Shown: in pieces, positions 1 through 9,520 of the stretch
How positions within the stretch are numbered: the stretch's first letter is position 1
How the letters are laid out: the number at the start of each line of letters is the position of its first letter
Assembly (NCBI GenBank): GCA_003671275.1
Contig: QWPB01000068.1
Span: 1 to 32,186, forward strand
Length of the DNA: 32,186 nucleotides
DNA from: Planctomycetota bacterium
GTDB taxonomy: Bacteria; Planctomycetota; Planctomycetia; Planctomycetales; Planctomycetaceae
Direction: 5' to 3'
Notes under the pieces: model-generated
The model's input: only the letters and a program-made list of their open reading frames with translations
Told to the model about the DNA's origin: nothing
Databases searched by the model: none
Position numbers and translations under genes: made by a program

Positions 1-43
1 CACCGCTCACCGCGACTCACGGGGGGAGGAGATATTGGATCGG

Positions 44-2554
44 TCATGGCGTCTCCGGCCAGGCATGTTTGGGATAGCGGCGGGCCAGTTCTTTACGCAC
101 CATGGCGTAGGTCGTCGCCCAGAAGCTGGCCAGGTCGTCGGTGACCTGCTGCGGCCGCATGTTGGGGGCCAGCAAGTGCATCAGCACCCGCACACGTCCG
201 CCCGCAATTCGCGGCGTCTCACGCAAGCCGAACGCATCCTGAATCCGCACGGCCAGTACGGGCGGGCGGCCCGCTTCATAGGTCAGGCGGATCGACTTGC
301 CACCGGGCATCGTCAGTCGATCGGGGGCCTCGCGTTCGATCCGTTGCAGTTGTACGTAGTCAAACCGCCCCCGCAGTTCATCAAGCCAGGGGGCCTGTTT
401 CAATTGGGCGAATGACCGGCATCGATCGCAAAGCGACCGCAACACCTGCCGCAGAGCCTCGTCATCCAGCGGAGGCAGATCGATTTCGGGCAGCCATTCG
501 TGCAGGCACCGGACGCGAGTCAGGAACCCCGTAACCTCGGGCTGATCGGAGGGAAAGACGCGATCCCAGGACTTCGCTGCGGCGTCGAATAGTACCTCAG
601 CAGGGCGCTCATCCTCGGGCAAGGCACACGGCGTTTCGGCTAGCACCAGATCATCCCAGGCAGTCCGCCGCCGGGCAACGACCTGCTGCTGAGTGGGATG
701 AAAGAACACTTCATCCCCGGTACGCAGTCGCTCGCGCGGCAGCCAGTCCTTTTCGATGACAGTTGCCATGCGCACCAGCGCATCAGTCGAACCGCCGTCC
801 ACATCCAGACACAAAAACAATTCCCCGCTCGACACCGCCGACTGCGGAGCCAGCTTAACGCCCTTGCCCCCCACCATGATCCCTTTGTCACTGGCGCTGT
901 CTCGTCGTTTAGCGAGCCGGTCTGGAAACCCGGCCAACAACGCCAGCGAAGCCGACTCTTCGCGATCAATCACGATCGCCGAGGAACGTCCTAACTCGGC
1001 ATGGAGGGCATCATCCAACTGCTCAGCGGTGCGGCGGATGAAGTCGGCCGCGCCGCTGTTGATCGAGCCCAACGGAAAGTCCCGCCGCCCCGTTTGGAAG
1101 TAGTCCCGTAGCGCCTGCACCCGATCGAGGACATCAGAGCGTGATTTGTGAATCGATGCGGTGGGGATCGGTCCTCGTCCGCTGCCCGCCCCCGAGGGAT
1201 GAAAGAACGGGTTCCGCTCGGAGAGCAGCGCTGCCATCGCCACCGCATCTTCCACCGCCCCCAGGGCATGTCCTTCGACAAGCAAGCGGCCCAATCGCGG
1301 CTGCACGGGCAGGCTCGACATCGCCCGTCCGATGGGCGTGACTCGCGACTGTTCGTCCAGCGCTCCCAACTTGCGCAGCAAATGCAGAGCCTGGGTCAAG
1401 GCGGCCTCGCGGGGCGGCTCAAACCAGGGAAAGGCCGCCACATCCGTCTCGCCCCAGCAGAGCAGTTCCAACACCGGCCCGGCAAGATCGACGCGTCGAA
1501 TCTCAGGGTCGTCGACCTCGGGGCGTGCGCGGTGGGACGATTCGTCCCACATTCGCAGACAGACCCCCGGCTGCGTTCGCCCGGCTCGCCCCGCCCGCTG
1601 ATCGGCCGACGCTCGGGAGATTGGCGATAGTTCCAGTTGATCGAGGCCGACCTGGGGATCGAACCGCATGACCTTGGCCCAGCCGGTATCGACCACCCCG
1701 GTGATTCCCTCGATCGTGACCGAGGTCTCGGCGACGTTGGTCGCCAGTACGACCTTGCGTTGTGAACCGGGCAGGAGGACGCGGTCCTGGTCCTCAGCGG
1801 GCATGTCGCCGTAGAGCGTCATCACGGCCAGCCCCTGCCGGTGGGCGAGCGGCTCCAGCAGTCGTTCCGTACGTCGAATCTCGGGCACTCCCGGCAGGAA
1901 CACCAGCAGATCGCCCGGCGTCCGGGGCAGCAGTTGTTCAATGCCCGTGACGGCCAGTTCCTGAATCGGCGGACGATCCCGGATGCGTGCATATTGAATG
2001 TCCACGGGAAAGGTCCGTCCCTGGCTTTCGACAATCGGACAGTTCCCGAGAAAGGCCGCGATCGGTTCGACCTGCAAGGTGGCAGACATCACAACGATCT
2101 GCAGATCCGGTCGAACTGTCTGTTGAACACGTCGCGTCATGGCGAGCGCCAGATCGGTGTTCAGATTCCGCTCATGAAACTCGTCAAACAGAACAATCCC
2201 GATCCCGTCAAGAAACGGGTCAGCCTGCAACCTTCGAAGGAATACCCCGTCCGTGACAACCGCGATGCGCGTGGCGGACGAGGTCTGATCATCGAACCGC
2301 ACGCGATAGCCGACTTCATCGCCAACCCGCCCGCCGCGTTCGTGAGCGATGCGGCGGGCGGCGGTCCGAGTGGCCAGTCGCCGCGGCTCCAGCATGACCA
2401 GTTCCTGATCCCCGACCAGCCCGGCATCGCGCAGCGCGGGCGGCACGCGGGTCGTCTTGCCCGCACCGGTGGGGGCCTTGAGAACGACACACGGACTCGA
2501 TCGCAGGGCCTCCACCAACTGCGGCAAGACATCATCAATCGGAAGCGGTTTCAT
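44..2554 (-). CDS. hrpB: ATP-dependent helicase HrpB (DEAH-box, SF2)
   Basis: HrpB is a cytoplasmic DEAH-type RNA helicase-like ATPase; its physiological substrate is poorly defined. The protein has a Walker A motif GAGKT at residues 30-34, a DEFH box at 124-127 and the SAT motif (VVMSATLQ), followed by helicase C and HA2-like regions. The C-terminal HrpB-specific domain ends with the family's typical tryptophan- and arginine-rich tail. From the ATG at 2554 it is 836 aa, close to the roughly 810 aa of the E. coli protein. The frame stays open to a GTG at 2623, but those 23 extra residues do not resemble the family, so the internal ATG is preferred even though no clear Shine-Dalgarno precedes it. 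It diverges from the recombinase gene across about 180 bp. The family call is sure; the start is moderately sure. Confidence 0.95.
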   Translation of the reverse strand: MKPLPIDDVLPQLVEALRSSPCVVLKAPTGAGKTTRVPPALRDAGLVGDQELVMLEPRRLATRTAARRIAHERGGRVGDEVGYRVRFDDQTSSATRIAVVTDGVFLRRLQADPFLDGIGIVLFDEFHERNLNTDLALAMTRRVQQTVRPDLQIVVMSATLQVEPIAAFLGNCPIVESQGRTFPVDIQYARIRDRPPIQELAVTGIEQLLPRTPGDLLVFLPGVPEIRRTERLLEPLAHRQGLAVMTLYGDMPAEDQDRVLLPGSQRKVVLATNVAETSVTIEGITGVVDTGWAKVMRFDPQVGLDQLELSPISRASADQRAGRAGRTQPGVCLRMWDESSHRARPEVDDPEIRRVDLAGPVLELLCWGETDVAAFPWFEPPREAALTQALHLLRKLGALDEQSRVTPIGRAMSSLPVQPRLGRLLVEGHALGAVEDAVAMAALLSERNPFFHPSGAGSGRGPIPTASIHKSRSDVLDRVQALRDYFQTGRRDFPLGSINSGAADFIRRTAEQLDDALHAELGRSSAIVIDREESASLALLAGFPDRLAKRRDSASDKGIMVGGKGVKLAPQSAVSSGELFLCLDVDGGSTDALVRMATVIEKDWLPRERLRTGDEVFFHPTQQQVVARRRTAWDDLVLAETPCALPEDERPAEVLFDAAAKSWDRVFPSDQPEVTGFLTRVRCLHEWLPEIDLPPLDDEALRQVLRSLCDRCRSFAQLKQAPWLDELRGRFDYVQLQRIEREAPDRLTMPGGKSIRLTYEAGRPPVLAVRIQDAFGLRETPRIAGGRVRVLMHLLAPNMRPQQVTDDLASFWATTYAMVRKELARRYPKHAWPETP

Positions 2555-2733
2555 GGTCGGAACGGTATGCCAGTGGCTTTCCAAAAGGAAGTGATTCTCC
2601 GCAGCCCATCCCGGTTGTCCCACCGGAGTGCCGCGATTTCCGCCGATTCGCCTCGCGTCTCATCCCCACCCAGAAGTTCACCCACCACCGGGACCGATCA
2701 GATCAGAGAAAGTCCCCGGTCCAAGGCCGCCTC
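2555..2733. other. Divergent intergenic spacer hrpB / xerD
   Basis: This 179-bp spacer must hold the promoters for both divergent genes. I could not pick a convincing -35/-10 pair for either. An AAGG lies several bases upstream of the recombinase ATG at 2734 and may serve as its ribosome site. Confidence 0.4.
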
Positions 2734-3675
2734 ATGCCTCCTCGTAAGCGCCCCGTTGAGTCGAACCCGCAAAGTTCGCCCACTCATCCCCGGGCCTATT
2801 TTGCGACTTTTCAGCAATATCTGGCAGCTGAATGCGGCATGTCCGACAACACCATTGCCGCCTACCGGAATGATCTGGGGCAGTTCCTCACGTGGCTGGA
2901 ATCGTGCAAAGTCATCTCCCTGCAGCAGGTGGACCTCCAACTGCTCAGCGGTTACCTCCAGTTCCTGCACGAACAGGGGCTGGCGGCGTCCAGCGTGGCC
3001 CGCAAGCTGGTCTCACTAAAGATGTTCTTCCGGTATCTGGTCCTGGAACAGGCTGTCACCGAAAGCACGATTGATCTACTAACTTCGCCCAAGCTCTGGC
3101 AATACCTGCCCACGGTACTCAGCCCTGAAATGGTCGAGCGGTTGCTGGCGGCCCCAAGCCGTGAAGACCGTTACCCGCTCCGCGACCGAGCCTTGCTCAC
3201 AGTGATGTACGCCACAGGCTGTCGAGCTTCCGAGGTCGCCAATCTGAAGCTGTCCGACATCCGTCTGGGCGAGCGGTACTGCCGTTGCCTCGGTAAGGGA
3301 AATAAGGAACGCATTGTCTCACTGAATCCGGTCGCCGTTGCGGCTCTTGAGGCCTACCTCCAGCATGAGCGTCCCCGAATGGTTTCCAGCCTCGAGCAAG
3401 AGGCCCTTTACCTTACACGATCCGGCAAGACCTTAACTCGCATTAACGTCTGGCATCTGGTCAAACGGTATGCCACCCGAATTGGCTGTCGTCAGAAGAT
3501 CAGCCCGCACACGCTCCGTCACAGCTTCGCCACCCATATGCTGGCAGGTGGGGCCGAGATACGAGCCCTTCAAGAGATGCTCGGCCACGCCAGTATCCGC
3601 ACCACGCAGATCTACACCCAAGTCGAGCATAGCCGCCTGAAGGCGATTCACTCACGTTGCCATCCTCGAGGTTAG
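2734..3675 (+). CDS. xerD: Tyrosine recombinase, XerD-like
   Basis: This is a site-specific tyrosine recombinase of the XerC/XerD type, which resolves chromosome dimers at dif with a partner recombinase and FtsK. It is 313 aa. An N-terminal SAM-like core-binding domain spans about residues 20-105 and the catalytic domain about 125-305. The full catalytic set is visible: R164 (in ATGCRASE), K188 (GKGN), H259 and R262 (HTLRH), H285 (LGHAS) and nucleophile Y294 (QIYTQV). The C-terminus ends in HPRG, like the HPRA end of XerD proteins. About 18 N-terminal residues ahead of the core-binding domain are extra and basic. It stands alone, with no integrase-associated mobile genes or visible attachment site, so a housekeeping XerD role is more likely than a phage integrase. 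XerC is the alternative name. Confidence 0.9.
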   Translation: MPPRKRPVESNPQSSPTHPRAYFATFQQYLAAECGMSDNTIAAYRNDLGQFLTWLESCKVISLQQVDLQLLSGYLQFLHEQGLAASSVARKLVSLKMFFRYLVLEQAVTESTIDLLTSPKLWQYLPTVLSPEMVERLLAAPSREDRYPLRDRALLTVMYATGCRASEVANLKLSDIRLGERYCRCLGKGNKERIVSLNPVAVAALEAYLQHERPRMVSSLEQEALYLTRSGKTLTRINVWHLVKRYATRIGCRQKISPHTLRHSFATHMLAGGAEIRALQEMLGHASIRTTQIYTQVEHSRLKAIHSRCHPRG

Positions 3676-3701
3676 CCGTCGCGAACCTCCTCGTGACGCA
3701 A

Positions 3702-4511
3702 TTACCACAATCCGAACCAGCCACTCTTTTCTTTGGCAGGAGCGGTTCGTCGTCCCACGGGGGGGGCCGAAGTCATCGGCCCATTCCCCGAGGTCACCAC
3801 CTGCCGCTCAGGCAGCAGTACACAACTCAAGTCTCCTTGAACGCCCCCCGTCGTATCGATCAGGATCTTCCGCTGATGGAATTGCACCTGCGGCACGGGG
3901 ACGTGACCAGACACAATGGTCTTGGGACAGTCGGCAGGCGTCTCGGCAAACGGCAACGACTTGGAACAGAGCCACGTCGGACGGTTCAGCGTGAAATCAC
4001 GTTTGGTCAGAATCGACCGCTGCACCTCATAAGGTGAGTGCGGGTCCAATCCCGAATGGACAAAGAAGTAGTCCGGATGTTCGACGCACCACGGCAGATC
4101 AGCCAGACATTGAACATGATCGGCGGGAAGGGCTCGCCGTAAGGCATCCAGCTGACCAAACTCAACCCCATAGCTCGCAAACGTCTGCTGTGAGCCGTAA
4201 TGATCGAGCCAGCGCATCGGCCAGTCGGAATAGTCCGGAACATCCACGACCCGCAAGGCGGCCGACATCGCCAATTCGTGATTGCCGGAAATGGCCGTCA
4301 CCCGACCATGGCTTTTCTTCAGCTGAACCACGCGTTCGATGGCTCCGCGTGGATCGGGGCCACGATCCACCAGATCACCAATGAACACCACCCACCGTCG
4401 ATGGGCATCGGGCAGCGCAGCCAGCTTCCGCAAGAGAACATCCAGCTTGTCCACCTGGCCATGCACATCACCAATCACTGCCACCGGTCCGTCGATCCGC
4501 TTCTCAAACAT
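3702..4511 (-). CDS. Metallophosphatase, ApaH/PrpE/PPP-like
   Basis: This is a cytoplasmic calcineurin-like phosphoesterase of the bacterial PPP group (Ser/Thr phosphatase, PrpE or ApaH-like). All metal-binding blocks are present: GDVHG at residues 14-18, GDLVDRG at 45-51, GNHE at 76-79, a histidine in VHSG near 152 and SGHVP near 201-205. At 269 aa it is close to the usual 220-280 aa. A longer frame begins at 4535, but the ATG at 4511 starts directly at the conserved first strand. The substrate cannot be told from sequence: phosphoproteins or dinucleoside polyphosphates are both possible. In a kinase-rich planctomycete, reversal of Ser/Thr phosphorylation is plausible but is inference. The gene is convergent with xerD (27-bp gap) and divergent from the DUF1501 gene. 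Confidence 0.88.
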   Translation of the reverse strand: MFEKRIDGPVAVIGDVHGQVDKLDVLLRKLAALPDAHRRWVVFIGDLVDRGPDPRGAIERVVQLKKSHGRVTAISGNHELAMSAALRVVDVPDYSDWPMRWLDHYGSQQTFASYGVEFGQLDALRRALPADHVQCLADLPWCVEHPDYFFVHSGLDPHSPYEVQRSILTKRDFTLNRPTWLCSKSLPFAETPADCPKTIVSGHVPVPQVQFHQRKILIDTTGGVQGDLSCVLLPERQVVTSGNGPMTSAPPVGRRTAPAKEKSGWFGLW

Positions 4512-4706
4512 CCTTGCCCCCTGACTCTTCCTCATTTCCAGAGAACCGGATCATAGAAACCGACCGCCTCGCGGGACAAGACGGGTCTGCATTCGCCGCG
4601 GCAAGTGTGTGCGGCTTCTTCCATTTTTCTCTCACACTTTGGCAGAGAATTGCGTAACCTGATGGAGAGTGGGGGCGGACCTGGTTCAATTGCGGAAAGT
4701 TTTGGA

Positions 4707-6101
4707 ATGTTCTCAGGGTTCCCGACGCGGCGTGACTGGTTGCGAATGGCTTCACTGGGGGCGGCCTCGATTGGCGTTTCCAGCTTATCGATGAGCCGCT
4801 GGCTGCCCACATTAGCGGCAGAGACGGCGGCGGCTCCCGCTCGAAAAAAATCATGCATTTTGTTGTGGATGCCGGGCGGCCCATCGCAAATCGATACGTT
4901 CGACCCGAAGCCCGGCCATAAGAATGGAGGGGAGTTCAAACCGATCGACAGTTCCGTACCGGGAATTCAGATTTCGGAACATCTCCCACAACTTGCCCGA
5001 CAGATGGAACATCTGGCGATCATTCGCTCGATGCAGACCAAGGAAGGCGACCACGGGCGAGCCACTTATCACCTCCGCACGGGCTACCTGCCGCAAGGGC
5101 CGGTGCGATATCCGACGCTGGGATCGCTTGTCAGCCACGAACTGGGCAGTGAAACCAATGAACTGCCGAACTTTGTCAGCATTATGCCGAACCGTCTGCT
5201 CAGCCCGGGGGCATACGGAGCGGGGTTCCTGGGGCCGAGGTATGCCCCGCTGATTGTCGGCGCTGAACCGCCGCGCCGCGCCCGACCGATGAACGGACAG
5301 TCCGCAGAGGACATGCCGTACGGCCCACCGCTGGAAGTCCGAAACATCCGCCCCACCACGGAGATCAGCCTGCCGCAAAGTGAGTCGCGACTGGATCTGC
5401 TGGCCTCGATGGAGAAAGAGTTCCAAGCCCAGCGTCCCGGACTCTCGGCGGATAGTCACCAGTCAGCCTATCATCAGGCCGTTCGCATGATGCGATCGGA
5501 GGCGGTCGGGGCCTTCAACCTGGATGAAGAACCCGCTGAATTGCGAGCCGCCTACGGAAAGAACCGCTTCGGGCAGGCTTGCCTGCTGGCACGCCGACTG
5601 GTTGAACGGGGGGTTCCGTTTATCGAAGTCGCTCTCAGTGATGCGATGGGCGGAATGGGTATTGGCTGGGACACGCATGCCCAGAACTTTGAGGGCGTCA
5701 AGGCCCTGTCCGGCGTTCTCGATCCCGCCTGGGGAACGTTAATGCACGACCTTCAGGAACGCGGATTACTCGATTCGACGCTGGTGGTCTGGATGGGCGA
5801 GTTTGGCCGGACCGCCGCGATCAATGAACAGGGGGGACGCGATCACTATCCCACCGCATGGACCACGGTCCTGGGAGGCGGCGGCATCCGGGGCGGTCAG
5901 GTTTATGGCCGCACTGACGACGGGGGCGAGAAAGTTGTCGACAAGCCTGTTGCCGTTCCGGATCTGCTGGCAACCATCGTCAGCGCATTGGGGATCAATC
6001 CCGCCCAGGAGAACATGTCGAATGTCGGTCGTCCCATCCCGCTGACCGATCGCCTCGGTAAACCGCTGGCCGAGATACTGGTCAATCCTCCGGCTGGGTG
6101 A
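4707..6101 (+). CDS. DUF1501 family protein with Tat signal
   Basis: DUF1501 proteins are exported, sulfatase-fold-like proteins abundant in Planctomycetes, where they usually pair with DUF1553/DUF1549 cytochrome-type genes; no such partner is present here. The N-terminus carries a twin-arginine signal, TRRDWLRMA at residues 7-15 followed by a hydrophobic stretch, so export in folded form is expected. Family blocks seen include LLWMPGGPSQIDTFDPKP near the start of the mature protein, and VWMGEFGRT, GRDHYP and a glycine-rich GGGGIRGG segment near the C-terminus, which correspond to metal-site regions of the alkaline phosphatase-like fold. The frame opens at 4605 with another ATG at 4662. I chose 4707 because it places RR at residues 8-9. 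The length of 464 aa is typical. The 3' end overlaps the convergent DUF2784 gene by 20 bp. The substrate is unknown. Confidence 0.9.
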   Translation: MFSGFPTRRDWLRMASLGAASIGVSSLSMSRWLPTLAAETAAAPARKKSCILLWMPGGPSQIDTFDPKPGHKNGGEFKPIDSSVPGIQISEHLPQLARQMEHLAIIRSMQTKEGDHGRATYHLRTGYLPQGPVRYPTLGSLVSHELGSETNELPNFVSIMPNRLLSPGAYGAGFLGPRYAPLIVGAEPPRRARPMNGQSAEDMPYGPPLEVRNIRPTTEISLPQSESRLDLLASMEKEFQAQRPGLSADSHQSAYHQAVRMMRSEAVGAFNLDEEPAELRAAYGKNRFGQACLLARRLVERGVPFIEVALSDAMGGMGIGWDTHAQNFEGVKALSGVLDPAWGTLMHDLQERGLLDSTLVVWMGEFGRTAAINEQGGRDHYPTAWTTVLGGGGIRGGQVYGRTDDGGEKVVDKPVAVPDLLATIVSALGINPAQENMSNVGRPIPLTDRLGKPLAEILVNPPAG

Positions 6102-6492
6102 GTGATCTACGAATCGGCACCAGCCAGAAGGTCAACATCACCAACGCACCGAACAAGGTATAGATCACGGTAAATGCCCAAAGCGGAAGATCCATAAACA
6201 GCAGATCGTGAACTCCATTGGCCAGAAAACTGCCTGCATAGGAAGACTGGCCGGAACGGACGCGGAGGCTCTGTTCCAGTGTGGTGAGCGGACATGTGAT
6301 CCCCCACCATGCCTCGAAGACCACAATCAGAATCATCGTGAGATGCACTCCCCGGAATCCGGGGTGACGAATCCACTGCCAGCCACGCAGGTAACCGATC
6401 AGCACGGCAAACAACCCCAGCACCACAAACGCAACATAGGCGAAGTGGAGAAAAACGGTCACATCGGCAGCCAAGCGATAGAGTGTCTGCAT
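6082..6492 (-). CDS. DUF2784 membrane protein
   Basis: A small integral membrane protein of the DUF2784 family, whose function is unknown. At 136 aa it has four predicted membrane helices: about residues 8-32 (TVFLHFAYVAFVVLGLFAVL), 50-65 around the tryptophan-rich EAWWG, 90-105 and 110-130. Family hallmarks are the early H-F-A-Y-V-A stretch, the loop Pro/Leu motif CPLTTLEQSLR and a C-terminal cluster of basic residues. The frame extends to 6513, but the ATG at 6492 starts next to the first helix. Its last 20 bp overlap the 3' end of the DUF1501 gene on the opposite strand. I infer no functional link to its neighbours. Confidence 0.85.
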   Translation of the reverse strand: MQTLYRLAADVTVFLHFAYVAFVVLGLFAVLIGYLRGWQWIRHPGFRGVHLTMILIVVFEAWWGITCPLTTLEQSLRVRSGQSSYAGSFLANGVHDLLFMDLPLWAFTVIYTLFGALVMLTFWLVPIRRSLTQPED

Positions 6493-6867
6493 GCATTCAA
6501 GAGCTGCTGCCAATCCCGTTTATTCCCGACTGGGGGTGATATTTTGAGATCGATGTCGACAACAGGGACCGAATCGGATTCCAGACACACGCCCCTCACT
6601 GTGAGCTGTGATTCATGGAATGGAGTGACGCCTTATACACGACGATTTTGCGTTGCCGGAGCAATGCCAGTATCAGCCTTCCGCCGGCACTACAAAAATC
6701 TCTGAACCCTCGGCACCGGTGCGAGAGACTCTGTGGTTAATCCTGCGTCGTCGATTTCGAAGATTGAGGACATACCGTCACAGGAAACCGTCTTCGATTT
6801 CTTGGGCAGGCGATCTACAATCGGCCCAGCCGCTGATGAGCGGTGGTATTCCGTGAAAGGACTCCTG
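6493..6867. other. Gene-less spacer upstream of asnS
   Basis: This 375-bp spacer between divergent genes holds no recognisable gene. The asnS frame is open back to a GTG at 6733, but those 45 codons do not look like the family N-terminus. A TATACA at 6634-6639 could be a -10 box, yet no matching -35 lies at the correct distance. I see no T-box or other leader element. Confidence 0.4.
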
Positions 6868-8277
6868 ATGGCCCTCCCCCGTGTCGCGCAGTTGCTTCTT
6901 GAAGGTCAGCCCGGAACGACATTGACTGTCGCCGGATGGGTTCGGACTCGACGAGACAACCCCGCCTTTTCGTTCATTGAGCTGAACGATGGCTCGTGCC
7001 TGTCGAACTTGCAGATCGTCGTGGATGCCTCGGTACCGGGGTATGCGGAGACGATCAAGCTGGCAACAACCGGGGCCAGTGTTCGCATCGAGGGCGAACT
7101 GAAAGCCTGCCCGGCGGGGGCCAAGCAGCGGGTCGAGCTGCATGCCAAGTCGCTGGAAGTGCTGGGCGTGGCCGATGCGAAGACCTACCCCTTGCAGAAG
7201 AAGGGGCACAGCTGGGAATTTCTGCGCGGGATTGCCCACTTGCGACCCCGAACGAATACGTTCGGGGCGATGGCCCGCGTGCGGAACACGGTGAGTTACT
7301 CGATCCACCGGTTCTTTCAGGAGCGGGGATTCGTCTATGTCCACACGCCGATCATCACCACCAGCGACTGCGAAGGCGCGGGGGAGATGTTCCAGGTGAC
7401 CACACTGGACCTGGAGCGGCTGGCGAAGTCGACCCCAGCGTCGAATGCCGCACCGCTCGTCGATTACACCCAGGACTTCTTCGGCAAGAAAGCCCATCTG
7501 ACCGTCAGTGGCCAACTCGAAGGCGAAACCTACGCGACCGCTGTCGGGCCGATCTACACCTTCGGTCCGACGTTCCGGGCGGAGAACTCCAACACGACGC
7601 GGCATCTGGCCGAGTTCTGGATGATCGAACCGGAGATGCCGTTCTACGAACTCGATGACAACATGCAGTTGGCCGAAGAGTTCATCAAGACGATCGTCCG
7701 TGATGTGCTGCGTGAGCGGGCCGAGGACATGGCGTTCTTCAATGACCGGATCGACAAGACGATCCTGGCCACCTTGCAGAACATCCTCGACCACGACTTC
7801 AAACGGGTCAGCTACACCGAGGCGGTGGATATCCTGACGACGTGTGGGCAGAAGTTCGAGTACCCCGTCGAGTGGGGAATCAACCTGCAGGCCGAGCACG
7901 AACGCTACCTGACCGAGAAACACTTCCAGCAACCGATCATCGTCTACAACTACCCCCGCACGCTGAAGCCGTTCTACATGAAGTGCAACGATGACGGAAA
8001 AACCGTGCGGGCGATGGATGTCCTCGTCCCCGGCGTCGGCGAGATCATCGGTGGCAGCCAGCGTGAAGATGAGCTCGACACACTGTTATCGCGAATGCAG
8101 GAGTGCCACCTGAACCCGGATGATTACTGGTGGTACGTCGACCTGCGGCGGTATGGCTCAGTGCCGCACGCGGGGTTTGGTCTAGGACTGGAGCGAATGA
8201 TCCTGCTGCTGACCGGGATGCAGAACATTCGTGATGTGATCCCGTACCCACGGTTCCCGGGGAGCGCGGAGTTTTAG
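6868..8277 (+). CDS. asnS: Asparaginyl-tRNA synthetase
   Basis: Class IIb aminoacyl-tRNA synthetase that charges tRNA-Asn with asparagine in the cytoplasm. The N-terminal OB-fold anticodon-binding domain covers about residues 18-110. Motif 2 is [11 protein letters not shown] from residue 232 onward and motif 3 is GFGLGLERM at 436-444. The protein ends in the usual [10 protein letters not shown]-type tail, and the AENSNT loop after motif 2 favours AsnRS over AspRS. From ATG 6868 it is 469 aa, matching bacterial AsnRS. That start has AAAGGA a few bases upstream, whereas the GTG at 6733 would add 45 unrelated residues. The gene is monocistronic, and a strong palindromic hairpin follows its stop codon by about 36 bp. 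Confidence 0.96.
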   Translation: MALPRVAQLLLEGQPGTTLTVAGWVRTRRDNPAFSFIELNDGSCLSNLQIVVDASVPGYAETIKLATTGASVRIEGELKACPAGAKQRVELHAKSLEVLGVADAKTYPLQKKGHSWEFLRGIAHLRPRTNTFGAMARVRNTVSYSIHRFFQERGFVYVHTPIITTSDCEGAGEMFQVTTLDLERLAKSTPASNAAPLVDYTQDFFGKKAHLTVSGQLEGETYATAVGPIYTFGPTFRAENSNTTRHLAEFWMIEPEMPFYELDDNMQLAEEFIKTIVRDVLRERAEDMAFFNDRIDKTILATLQNILDHDFKRVSYTEAVDILTTCGQKFEYPVEWGINLQAEHERYLTEKHFQQPIIVYNYPRTLKPFYMKCNDDGKTVRAMDVLVPGVGEIIGGSQREDELDTLLSRMQECHLNPDDYWWYVDLRRYGSVPHAGFGLGLERMILLLTGMQNIRDVIPYPRFPGSAEF

Positions 8278-8518
8278 AGCGAATTTGGTTTTTGTGTTCC
8301 GAAAAGACCGACAGGAATGTCCGTCCCACGGTTGTCGTGGCACAGACATTCCGGGCTGGGCTTGCGGAAAACCGTTTCCGAATCCTCTTGAGCCGGAGTC
8401 AGCAACTCGCCGATTCCCTGAGAGTGAAGCGGTGGAGAACCCTGCGGCGCGGTCCCCATGGTAACTAGATCGGTGAGCGGTTCCGGAGTGGTGTCCACAA
8501 CACGAAAGAGTCATTCGA
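8278..8518. other. Convergent spacer with palindromic repeats
   Basis: No gene is evident in these 241 bp between the convergent asnS and FHA genes. It contains the composite hairpin at 8314-8352 and a smaller perfect one at 8365-8380 (CGGAAA, 4-nt loop, TTTCCG). Frames on the minus strand here look like shadows. Confidence 0.5.
8306..8355. repeat. Palindromic intergenic repeat, copy 1 (composite hairpin)
   Basis: GGAATGTC at 8314-8321 pairs with GACATTCC at 8345-8352, and CCACG at 8326-8330 pairs with CGTGG at 8336-8340. A GT/AC step between them is also paired, so 15 of 17 positions match around a 5-nt loop. The left arm, read on the minus strand (8306-8325), is itself an imperfect palindrome that matches the repeat at 28558-28577 at 17 of 20 positions. 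The right arm is a half copy in the opposite orientation. It may also act as a two-way terminator for the convergent genes, although no T-tract is present. Confidence 0.7.
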
Positions 8519-9478
8519 CTATTGCAGGATCAGTTCAATCAGCTCTCGCAGCTCTTTGTCACTGGCTTTGCCACGTCCGGTTTGTCGACCGGTCAGCCCG
8601 TTGAGATTATCCGGGGCGGCAGTGTCGACGGCGTTTAGCAGTGACAGGACTCGCTTGAGTAGAACCTGCTCTTCGCGAAGGTGGCCTTGCGAGTGTTCGA
8701 CGGAGGCTTGTCGCAGCAGCTTCTGGTACTGCTCCTGCCCCTGCGAGTCTTTGCCGTAGAAGATGACCAGTTGAGACCGGGCCACGGCGGCGTCAGAACG
8801 AGTCCGCGCCGGTCTCGCCTCAAAGTCGACCAGCAGCAATCCAGCGGAGGACAGAAAGCTGGCAGCAAGCACGGTAAAGAGCAGGACGGGGTTCGATTCT
8901 CGAGGGGGCCGCTGGGCCGTGGGCTTAGCTGAGGAACTGGCCAGGGCTAATTCGGGGAACTTACCGTCCTGTCCCAATGTGACCGGCTCAGCGACCTTGG
9001 ATTGAGGGATCAGTCGGGCCACCTGTCGTTTGGATTCTTTACGGGGGGGGCGTCTTGCAACTGGTGGGGCCGGGGTCCGCGAGGCGGCTGGAGTCCCTTC
9101 CATGGCGGTAACCGGTTCGCTGACCAGCGATTCTCTGGATAGAGAGTTGGATTCACCGTCCGCTTCGCACAGCCGGACTTCCGTCACGCCCCCCAGATAG
9201 ACCCGAGAGTGCAGTTGCAGTGGCACCCACTGCTGGGGCGGGACGATCGCCCCATTGATGGTCACGGTCGAAGCCAGATCGGTATAAAGCTCAAACTGCT
9301 GCCCCTGTCGGGCGATGGTCGCCTGAAATTCGGCGATTGCCGTATCGGACAGCGGGATCGTGTTGTCATCGCTTCGACCAAAATGGGCGAGATCATCGAC
9401 AAGAGAGAACCTCTTCCCGCGATCCGGACCCGACAGGATTTCGATCTCGACAGACAAACCGACACCTCTGGCTGTCAT
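8519..9478 (-). CDS. FHA-domain single-pass membrane protein
   Basis: The N-terminal ~105 residues form a forkhead-associated domain, a phosphothreonine-binding module. The FHA signature is seen as GRSDDN at 34-39, a serine-containing region near 44 and a TINGAIV strand at 73-79. A Pro/Arg-rich linker (about 125-195) leads to one hydrophobic segment at about 197-217, then a charged helical tail of about 100 residues with coiled-coil character (QYQKLLRQ... HLREEQVLLKRVLSLLN). There is no signal peptide, so the FHA domain is probably cytoplasmic and the tail outside. I chose the ATG at 9478 over the longer frame at 9499. The gene lies 42 bp downstream of the lipoprotein gene and is probably co-transcribed with it. 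The phosphopeptide partner is unknown; a Ser/Thr kinase lies 5 kb away but no link is shown. Confidence 0.85.
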   Translation of the reverse strand: MTARGVGLSVEIEILSGPDRGKRFSLVDDLAHFGRSDDNTIPLSDTAIAEFQATIARQGQQFELYTDLASTVTINGAIVPPQQWVPLQLHSRVYLGGVTEVRLCEADGESNSLSRESLVSEPVTAMEGTPAASRTPAPPVARRPPRKESKRQVARLIPQSKVAEPVTLGQDGKFPELALASSSAKPTAQRPPRESNPVLLFTVLAASFLSSAGLLLVDFEARPARTRSDAAVARSQLVIFYGKDSQGQEQYQKLLRQASVEHSQGHLREEQVLLKRVLSLLNAVDTAAPDNLNGLTGRQTGRGKASDKELRELIELILQ

Positions 9479-9520
9479 GGTTGGCCGCAAGGGAGGCACT
9501 CTCGCTGGACACTCACCGGA

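Noticed and set aside
1841-3019. 392-aa frame on the plus strand
   Set aside because: Antisense to hrpB and overlapping the start of xerD in another frame; its translation is Arg/Gln/Pro-rich with no family texture.
2734-3675. Phage or island integrase
   Set aside because: The protein matches XerD to the C-terminal HPRG, and no attachment repeats or mobile genes surround it.
6778-7932. 384-aa frame on the minus strand
   Set aside because: Antisense shadow of asnS, whose motifs are unambiguous.
8885-8900. tRNA T-loop-like GGTTCGATTCTCG
   Set aside because: It lies inside the FHA gene and no acceptor, D or anticodon stems can be built around it.
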